64,000 nt of DNA from Trinickia dabaoshanensis (GTDB lineage Bacteria; Pseudomonadota; Gammaproteobacteria; Burkholderiales; Burkholderiaceae). Position numbers and translations under genes: made by a program. The DNA lies in the NCBI RefSeq assembly GCF_002879885.1, contig NZ_PNYA01000034.1, positions 18,920 to 82,919 on the forward strand, given 5' to 3'. The notes beneath the pieces are model-generated. The model searched no databases and had not been told where the DNA came from. It was given only the letters and a program-made list of their open reading frames with translations. Below are positions 56,970 to 64,000 of this stretch, one piece after another. How positions within the stretch are numbered: position 1 is the stretch's first letter; the number at the start of each line of letters is the position of its first letter.

Positions 56970-58643
56970 ATGAAAATACCCGCTGCGCTTGCCCTCGCCT
57001 TGGACGCCGTCCGCCGCGATGCCGGGGAACTCGGCAATCACGCCATCGACGAATATCTCGCGCGACGGATCTCGCGGCGCGACTTGCTGCGCCACGCGAG
57101 CGTACTCGGGTGTTCGAGCGTCGTGCTCGCCGCCGGCACGCTCGTCGCACCGGGTCGCGCACGTGCGCAAAGCGCAACCGCCGGCGCGAACGCGACCATA
57201 CGCGTCGCCCATTTGACGCCCGCGGGCCGCGTCGATCCGCTGACGGTGGCCGATGCCGCAGGCTTATGCCTCATCGCGCAGACGGGCGAATTCCTCGTCA
57301 ACGATGCGGGTGAACACTCGACGCTCACGCCCGCCTTGGCGCTCTCGTGGAGCGCCAACGAGAAGGGCGACGTATGGACGTTCAAGCTGCGGCCGAACGT
57401 GAAGTTCCACGATGGCCGGGTACTGGGCGCGAAAGACGTCGCCGCCACGTTCGATCGCCTCGCCGACCCGGCGAGCGGATCGGCCGCGCTATCGGTCTTC
57501 AAGGGCGTGCTCTCGAAAGGCGGCGCGCGAGTCGTCGATGAGCGCACCGTCGCGTTCCACCTCGATGCGCCGAACGGCAATTTCCCCTACTACGTATCCT
57601 CGGACAACTACAACGCGGTGATCTTGCCGGCCGGCGCGGGAGGCGATTACGAGCAAAGCTTCATCGGCACGGGGCCGTTCAAGCTCGAGCGTTATGAAGC
57701 CAAACGCGGTGCCTCGTTCGTTCGCAACGCCGACTACTGGGGAGAAAAAGCACTGCCGGCCCGTGTGCAATTCGTGTTTTATGCCGATCAGCAGGCGCAA
57801 ATCCTCGCATTGCAGGGGCGCCAAGCCGACGTCATGGGCGATCTGACGGTACAAGGCGGGCTGGGCATTTTGAACAATCCCGAATTTACCGTGCAGGGCG
57901 TGAAATCGAGCGCGCATCGCCAAATCCACATGCGCTGCGACATGGCGCCTTTCCACGACAAGCGCGTCCGGCAGGCGCTTGCGCTCGCCGTCGATCGCGA
58001 CGTGCTCGTGCGCGGACTGTTCAAGGGGCGCGCCGCGGTCGGCAACGATAGCCCGTTCGCGCCGATCTTTCCTTCGACCGATGCATCGGTGGCGCAGCGG
58101 CACCTCGACATCGCCCAGGCGAAGAAATTGCTGGCGCAAGCGGGTCATCCCAACGGTTTCGCCGCCACGCTGACCACCGAAAAATTCATGGAGATTCCCG
58201 ATCTCGCCGTCGTCTTGCAAAACGAGGCCAAGGCCATCGGCATCAACCTCTCGCTGAAAGTCGAAAGCCAAGGGCAGTATTACGGCAAGGGCACCTTCGG
58301 CAGTTCCGATTGGCTCGATGCGCCGCTCGGCATCACCGATTACGGCCATCGCGGCGTGCCCAATCTGTTCTTGAACGCACCGCTCGTGAGCGGCGGCGCA
58401 TGGAACGCCGCCCATTTCGCCAATCCGCAATACGACAAACTCGTCGGCCAATTCGTGGCCGCGCTCGACGTCGCCTCGCAAAAGAAGATCGCGGGAGAGA
58501 TAGAAAGACTGTTGCTCGACGAAACGCCGATGATCATTCCGTACTTCTTCGATCAGCTCGTCGCGACGCGCAAGAATCTGACGGGCGTGCGATTCACGGC
58601 CATTTCGCAGATGTATTTCGACCGCGCTCGATTGACGGCCTGA
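56970..58643 (+). CDS. Peptide-type ABC transporter substrate-binding protein (family 5), Tat signal
   Basis: A 557-residue binding protein of the DppA/OppA/NikA family. A long N-terminal region carries a twin-arginine motif (RRISRRDLLRHASVLG) followed by a hydrophobic stretch and a cleavage site at GRARAQ, so it should be exported folded. Family elements are VWTFKLRPNVKFHDG, KDVAATFDRLADPASG, GTGPFKLERYEAKRG and the closing DETPMIIPYFFDQL. First gene of a four-gene importer operon. The ligand, a peptide, opine or other, is not predictable. Confidence 0.9.
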   Translation: MKIPAALALALDAVRRDAGELGNHAIDEYLARRISRRDLLRHASVLGCSSVVLAAGTLVAPGRARAQSATAGANATIRVAHLTPAGRVDPLTVADAAGLCLIAQTGEFLVNDAGEHSTLTPALALSWSANEKGDVWTFKLRPNVKFHDGRVLGAKDVAATFDRLADPASGSAALSVFKGVLSKGGARVVDERTVAFHLDAPNGNFPYYVSSDNYNAVILPAGAGGDYEQSFIGTGPFKLERYEAKRGASFVRNADYWGEKALPARVQFVFYADQQAQILALQGRQADVMGDLTVQGGLGILNNPEFTVQGVKSSAHRQIHMRCDMAPFHDKRVRQALALAVDRDVLVRGLFKGRAAVGNDSPFAPIFPSTDASVAQRHLDIAQAKKLLAQAGHPNGFAATLTTEKFMEIPDLAVVLQNEAKAIGINLSLKVESQGQYYGKGTFGSSDWLDAPLGITDYGHRGVPNLFLNAPLVSGGAWNAAHFANPQYDKLVGQFVAALDVASQKKIAGEIERLLLDETPMIIPYFFDQLVATRKNLTGVRFTAISQMYFDRARLTA

Positions 58644-58710
58644 GCGCTTGCGCGCAGGGGCGTCGTCGAGCGTCGAAGCTTTTCACTGGAATGAGGGTAC
58701 TTCGATCACT

Positions 58711-59727
58711 GTGCCGATCTCCGATCCCGCTCTAGCGTTTCGTCCCCGTGCCGCGCGCGGCAACGCGGCGCGCGTCGTTCGCTTTCTCGCCGGCAGGCTC
58801 GCGTTGTCGCTCGTCACGCTGTGGCTGCTGTCGATCATCGTGTTCGCGCTCGGCCAATTGCTGCCCGGCGATATCGGCCGCGCGATTCTCGGTCCGCTCG
58901 CCGATGCGCGCGCCGTCGCCACGCTCGATCATCAACTCGGCGTAGACCGGCCGGTGCTCGTCCAATACGCGCAATGGATCGGCCGGTTCGTGCGCGGCGA
59001 CATGGGGATGTCGTACGCGTATCGATCGCCCGTCGCGCCCTTCGTCGGCGATGCGCTATTGCGTTCGGCCGAGCTCGGCGCCCTCGCGTTCGCTATCGTC
59101 GTACCGCTCGCCATTTCGGCCGGGGTATGGGCCGCGCTGCACGCGGGACGCTGGCTCGACCGCGCGATCATGATCGTGGGCCTATCCGCCACGGTCGTGC
59201 CCGAGTTCGTTTCGTCGATCACGCTGATTCTGATCTTCGGCATTTGGCTGCGCTGGCTGCCGAGCGAGGCGGGCTACCCCGACGATGCGGGTGCGCTGAC
59301 GGCGCTGCGGCATCTGATTCTGCCCGCGCTGCCGCTCGTGTTCGTCTTCTTCGGTTACATCGCGCGCATGGCGCGCGCCGGGACGGCGGAGGCGCTCGAT
59401 GCCGACTACACACGCACGGCCGTGCTCAAGGGTCTGCCTCGGCGAGTCGTCATCGTCCGCCATGTGCTGCCCAATGCGCTGACGCCCACGATTACCGTGG
59501 CCGCCACGCAACTCGGGTATATGGTGGGCGGGCTCGTTGTCGTCGAGACGCTGTTCCACTACCAGGGCATCGGCTCGCTGATCTATAACGCCGCCACCGC
59601 CAAAGATTTCCCGATGCTCGAAGCGGGCGTGCTCACCGTCGGCGTGGTGTATATGCTCGCCAATCTCGTCGCCGACGCGCTCATCGTCATGCTCGATCCG
59701 CGCATGCGGGTAGGGGGCGCCGCATGA
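58711..59727 (+). CDS. Peptide-type ABC transporter permease, DppB family
   Basis: A 338-residue inner-membrane permease. After a basic N-terminus comes the first helix (LALSLVTLWLLSIIVFALGQ), then LPGDIGRAILG, the HQLGVDRPVLVQYAQWI stretch and the EAA loop ADYTRTAVLKGLPRRVVIVRHVLPNA. The start is assumed to be GTG at 58711; nearby in-frame starts upstream are possible, as no ribosome site is ideal. It ends in an ATGA overlap with the next permease. Confidence 0.9.
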   Translation: MPISDPALAFRPRAARGNAARVVRFLAGRLALSLVTLWLLSIIVFALGQLLPGDIGRAILGPLADARAVATLDHQLGVDRPVLVQYAQWIGRFVRGDMGMSYAYRSPVAPFVGDALLRSAELGALAFAIVVPLAISAGVWAALHAGRWLDRAIMIVGLSATVVPEFVSSITLILIFGIWLRWLPSEAGYPDDAGALTALRHLILPALPLVFVFFGYIARMARAGTAEALDADYTRTAVLKGLPRRVVIVRHVLPNALTPTITVAATQLGYMVGGLVVVETLFHYQGIGSLIYNAATAKDFPMLEAGVLTVGVVYMLANLVADALIVMLDPRMRVGGAA

Positions 59728-60611
59728 ATCAGGCCGTCGATTCGTCGCGTGACACGATGGCGGCCGGCGAGCGAGCGCTGCAAACGCCCCGCTTCGAGAC
59801 GCTGCGCGCGCTAGCCCGCTCGCCGAGCTTCGTCATCGGCGTAGCCATCGTCCTCGTTTGGATCGTATGCGCGATCTTCGGTCCGCTGCTGGTACCGCTG
59901 GACCCGTTCGCCTCCGATCCGCTCAATTCGCTGCTTGCGCCGAGCCGCGCGCACTGGTTCGGCACCGATCAACTCGGCCGCGATGTGTTCTCGCGTGTGA
60001 TCGTCGGCGCGCGCGACATTCTCACGATCGCGCCGCTCGCCACGCTCGTCGGCACATTCGCGGGCACGGCTTTGGGCCTCGCCGTCGGATATTTCGGGGG
60101 ATGGCTCGACAATCTGATCGGCCGCCTGATCGATGCCCTGCTCGCGCTGCCGCTCGTCGTGCTGGCACTCGCGGCGCTTGCCGCGCTCGGTGCGTCGAAC
60201 GCGGCCGTCGTACTCGTCATCGGGCTCACGTTTACGCCGATCACGGCGCGCACCGTGCGCGCGGCGGTGTTCACCGAGCGCCATCTCGACTATGTCGATG
60301 CCGCCCAATTGCGCGGCGAGCGCGCGCCGTACATCATGTTCGTCGAAATCTTGCCGAACATACTGCCGCCGATCATGGTCGAGGCCACCGTGCGGCTCGG
60401 CTATGCCATCTTCGCCGTCGCCACGCTTTCGTTCCTTGGATTCGGCATTCAACCGCCTTCGGCCGATTGGGGGCTCGCGCTGTCCGAGTCCTATTCCCTG
60501 ATGACGGGCGGGGCGTGGTGGACTGTCGTATTCGATGCGGCGGCGATCGCCTCGCTCGTCGTCGGCGTCAATCTGATCGCCGATAGCGTCCAAGGAGTAT
60601 TCGAGCGATGA
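59724..60611 (+). CDS. Peptide-type ABC transporter permease, DppC family
   Basis: A 295-residue permease. It has the DppC opening VLVWIVCAIFGPLLVPLDPF, then HWFGTDQLGRDVFSRVIVGA, LPLVVLALAALAALGAS, an EAA loop with YVDAAQLRGERAPYIMFVEI, and FLGFGIQPPSADWGLALSES. It overlaps both neighbours by four bases, so the operon is tightly coupled. Confidence 0.92.
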   Translation: MNQAVDSSRDTMAAGERALQTPRFETLRALARSPSFVIGVAIVLVWIVCAIFGPLLVPLDPFASDPLNSLLAPSRAHWFGTDQLGRDVFSRVIVGARDILTIAPLATLVGTFAGTALGLAVGYFGGWLDNLIGRLIDALLALPLVVLALAALAALGASNAAVVLVIGLTFTPITARTVRAAVFTERHLDYVDAAQLRGERAPYIMFVEILPNILPPIMVEATVRLGYAIFAVATLSFLGFGIQPPSADWGLALSESYSLMTGGAWWTVVFDAAAIASLVVGVNLIADSVQGVFER

Positions 60612-62713
60612 CGGGCGCAGCACGCCGCACCTACCCGAGCTTCGAGCCCGCGTCGCCGAGCGGCGACGATGCGCTTGCCGTCATCGGCTTGAGCTTGGCC
60701 TACCGCGTGCGCGGCCGCGACCGGGAAGTGCTGCACGACGTGACGTTCCGCGTGCGCCGTGGCGAAGCGTACGGACTCGTCGGCGAATCGGGCTGCGGCA
60801 AGTCCACGGTCGCGCTGGCCGCCCTGGCCTACCTGCCGCGCAACGGCAAGATCAAGGCGGGGCGCATTTCGATCGCCGGCCGCGAGGTGAGTTCGCTCGC
60901 CGCCGACGATCTGCGCGCGATGCGCGCGCGCACCGTCTCGATGGTCTACCAGGATCCTTCGCGCGCACTGAATCCTTCGTTGACGATCGGGCGGCAAGTA
61001 TCGGAGGCCTTCGAACTCGCCGGCGCCTCGCGCCCGGACGCCTACGCGCAAGCGCTCGATATGCTGCGCCGAGTGCGGATCGCGGCTCCCGAGCGGGTGA
61101 TGACCTGCTATCCGCATCAGCTTTCGGGCGGCATGCAGCAACGCGTCGTGATCGCGATGGCGCTGGCGTCGAAACCGGCGCTCCTGATCCTGGACGAGCC
61201 GACGACCGGTCTCGATGCGACCGTCGAAGCCGAAGTACTCGATCTCGTCGCGAAGCTGCGCGAAGAGTCCGGCACCGCGGTGCTGTTCATCAGCCATAAC
61301 CTCGCCGTGATCGGCCGGATGTGCAGCCGCGTCGGCGTGCTCTACGCGGGGCGGCTCGTGGAGGAAGGCTCGACCGAGGACGTCTTCGGCGCGCCGCGTC
61401 ATCCCTATACGGTCGGCTTGCTGCGCTGCCTGCCGAAAGCCGGGCGCAGTAAGGACACGGAACGGCTCGATACGATCGCCGGCGCGTTGCCGCCGCTCGG
61501 CGCGGCCGTTGCCGGCTGCGTGTTCGCGGCTCGCTGCCGTCTGGCCGACGACCGCTGCCGCCGGGAGACCCCGCCGCCGCATCGATTCGGCGCCGAACAC
61601 GGACCACAGATGGCGCGCTGCCACTATCACGAGCAGGCCGGCAGCCTGCCGCGCGCCGGCTCCGATCCGGTGCTCGCGCCGTCCCTGTCCGCCGATGGCG
61701 GCTCCCATCGAGCGCTCGCGTTGCGCGCGGCGCATCTGTCGAAGACGTTCGATGCTTCCGGCGTCGCCTTGCGCGCCGTCGACGATGTGTCGCTCGAACT
61801 CGCGGCCGGCGAAACACTGGGCCTCGTCGGCGAATCGGGCAGCGGTAAGACCACGCTCGCGAAGCTGCTCGTCGGCTTGGTCGCACCGGATCGGGGCGGC
61901 ACGTTGGAGTTGGACGGCAAGCCCCTGCCCGCGCGCGTGGCACGCCGCGACGACGAGCAGGTCAAGTCGTTGCAGATCGTTTTTCAAAACCCCGATTCGG
62001 CTTTGAACCGAGCCCATTCGGTCAAGCGGCTGATCGGGCGCGCGCTATCGAAGCTCGGCGCGCTGCGCGGGGCGGCCCACGGCGCCCGGCTCGCCACGCT
62101 CGCGCAAGCGGTCAGGCTACCGCCGCGTTACCTCGATGCGCGCACGCGGCAACTGTCCGGGGGCTTGAAACAGCGCGTCGCGATCGCGCGGGCATTCGCG
62201 GGCGACCCTCGCGTCGTCGTATGCGACGAACCGACGTCCGCGCTCGATGTCTCCGTGCAAGCGGCCATCTTGAACCTGCTCGCCGATTTGCAACGCGAGC
62301 GTGGGGTCAGTTATGTGTTCATCTCGCACGACCTGCATGTCGTGCGCTACGTCTCCGATCGCATCGCCGTGCTCTACATCGGCAAGCTGCTCGAAATCGG
62401 TCCGGCCCATGCCGTCTTCGCCGGTCCGCATCACCCGTACACCGAAGCGCTGCTTTCCGCGATGCCGGCGCTCGCGAGTCCCGACAGTGCGCGTCCGCAC
62501 GAAAAGCAACGCATTCGATTAGCGGGCGAGCCGCCTAGCCCGGCCGCCCCGCCCACGGGATGCGTGTTCCATACGCGGTGTCCGCGCAAACTCGGCGCCG
62601 TGTGCGAGGAACGCGATCCGCCGTTCGCCGACGCGGGCGCGGGCCATCGCATCCGCTGCCATATCCCCATCGACGAGTTGCGCGCGATGCAGCGGGAAAC
62701 GCAGACCGCCTGA
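60608..62713 (+). CDS. Fused dipeptide/oligopeptide ABC ATPase (DppD-DppF in one chain)
   Basis: A 701-residue protein with two complete ABC domains. Domain 1: Walker A GESGCGKSTVALAALAYLPR, signature LSGGMQQRVVIAMA, Walker B LLILDEPTTGLDATVEAEVL, and an OppD-type Cys-containing tail (GCVFAARCRLADDRC). Domain 2: Walker A GESGSGKTTLAKLLVGL, signature LSGGLKQRVAIARAFAG, Walker B VVVCDEPTSALDVSVQ, tail GCVFHTRCPRKLGAVCEE. Normally these are separate DppD and DppF proteins; here a single gene provides both, as in the GsiA and YejF type importers. The two Cys-rich tails may carry a 4Fe-4S cluster, as seen in some DppD proteins. Confidence 0.93.
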   Translation: MTGAARRTYPSFEPASPSGDDALAVIGLSLAYRVRGRDREVLHDVTFRVRRGEAYGLVGESGCGKSTVALAALAYLPRNGKIKAGRISIAGREVSSLAADDLRAMRARTVSMVYQDPSRALNPSLTIGRQVSEAFELAGASRPDAYAQALDMLRRVRIAAPERVMTCYPHQLSGGMQQRVVIAMALASKPALLILDEPTTGLDATVEAEVLDLVAKLREESGTAVLFISHNLAVIGRMCSRVGVLYAGRLVEEGSTEDVFGAPRHPYTVGLLRCLPKAGRSKDTERLDTIAGALPPLGAAVAGCVFAARCRLADDRCRRETPPPHRFGAEHGPQMARCHYHEQAGSLPRAGSDPVLAPSLSADGGSHRALALRAAHLSKTFDASGVALRAVDDVSLELAAGETLGLVGESGSGKTTLAKLLVGLVAPDRGGTLELDGKPLPARVARRDDEQVKSLQIVFQNPDSALNRAHSVKRLIGRALSKLGALRGAAHGARLATLAQAVRLPPRYLDARTRQLSGGLKQRVAIARAFAGDPRVVVCDEPTSALDVSVQAAILNLLADLQRERGVSYVFISHDLHVVRYVSDRIAVLYIGKLLEIGPAHAVFAGPHHPYTEALLSAMPALASPDSARPHEKQRIRLAGEPPSPAAPPTGCVFHTRCPRKLGAVCEERDPPFADAGAGHRIRCHIPIDELRAMQRETQTA

Positions 62714-63118
62714 ACGAAGGGCGATCGTTCTTTTGCCTCGGGTCTCGGGGCTTTGCTCGACGCTCCCGCGATGGTGCGGCGCCGCTCATAAGCGTTGCGG
62801 TCGCGCGTTTCAGCTTTGAAACGTTCCGCGCGGTTTTCTCGTTGCCGCTTCGGATATGCGATGGCGCGCTCAAGCGTGGCGCGGCATTGCGCGCGATGGC
62901 ACGCTTATCGCAATTCTCCACGCACATGGCCGCGTGACCGACGCGGGCCCAGCAGCAGTTTCTCGTACGGTGTCGAGACCGGGAGGCGCATGCGTTCGTG
63001 CAGTCGAACGCATGGTGCCGCGCGACATCCGCATCGATCGCGCTCGGGCAGCCATGGTCGCCTGCGGGCGACAGGAGTACGACGACATTCGATCGTCGTT
63101 CCTGCCGGGGAGATGACG
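62714..63118. other. 405-base intergenic stretch without a recognised gene
   Basis: GC-rich sequence with no ribosome site plus frame that looks coding. A small inverted repeat (ACGACGA at 63079-63085 with TCGTCGT at 63093-63099) lies 20 bases before the next start codon and may regulate it. No promoter could be assigned with confidence. Confidence 0.4.

Positions 63119-64000
<882 letters not shown>

Overview
The window is chromosomal DNA of a GC-rich betaproteobacterium of the Burkholderiaceae (Burkholderia, Paraburkholderia or Trinickia type). The block ispH-fkpB, radC, rpmB-rpmG, nadB, nadC-nadA, desaturase, mscS, rsmB-purN, ribF, ileS-lspA, coaBC, dut, clpA-clpS, cspA, icd follows the gene order I remember from Burkholderia chromosomes. 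The Burkholderia-type 16-stranded porin, the liv operon and the short, well-packed intergenic gaps agree. The genus is an inference; no rRNA or tRNA gene is present to fix it.

Region 1 (about 1-13,000) is a sugar-acid catabolic island. It begins with the end of a GntR/FadR-type regulator. Next come a forward operon (hydroxypyruvate isomerase, tartronate semialdehyde reductase, uronate dehydrogenase, GarL-type aldolase), a reverse TRAP transporter operon (DctM, DctQ, DctP), a porin, and a reverse operon (DHDPS-family lyase, 2-oxoglutarate semialdehyde dehydrogenase, IlvD/Edd dehydratase). Together they can take up a uronate or aldonate, oxidise and dehydrate it, and deliver pyruvate plus glycerate or 2-oxoglutarate. 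Sites of the FadR-family form TNGTNNNACNA lie in front of both reverse operons, and a close variant lies in front of the forward one, which suggests one local regulon.

Region 2 (13,000-19,300) holds a decayed copper-related cluster (copC, a truncated outer-membrane gene, DUF2946), an rsuA-type pseudouridine synthase, a tiny membrane protein, an NAD-dependent epimerase with an unusual insert, a ferredoxin-reductase fusion, and an acetylornithine-type aminotransferase preceded by a structured leader or small RNA. Region 3 (19,300-24,300) is a complete branched-chain amino acid ABC operon (livH-M-G-F, with livK downstream).

Region 4 (24,400-47,700) is core housekeeping. It covers isoprenoid synthesis (ispH), ribosomal proteins L28 and L33, NAD biosynthesis (nadB, nadC, nadA), membrane fluidity and osmotic protection, rRNA methylation, purine, flavin and CoA synthesis, tRNA charging, lipoprotein processing, dUTPase, the ClpA/ClpS unfoldase-adaptor pair and a cold-shock protein. 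The cspA leader can form an A:U-rich helix.

Region 5 (47,800-64,000) mixes core genes (icd, an rluE-type gene, DUF192, an EF-G outside the str operon) with accessory ones. The accessory genes are a large lipoprotein, an orphan HNH-nuclease-like protein, a small Ala/Lys/His-rich secreted protein, a complete peptide-type ABC importer with fused ATPases, and the start of a secreted protein whose body is an extreme Gly/Ser repeat running off the window edge. No CRISPR array, insertion sequence, prophage or tRNA gene was recognised. Most genes were assigned by reading motifs and from remembered family sequences; no database search was possible.
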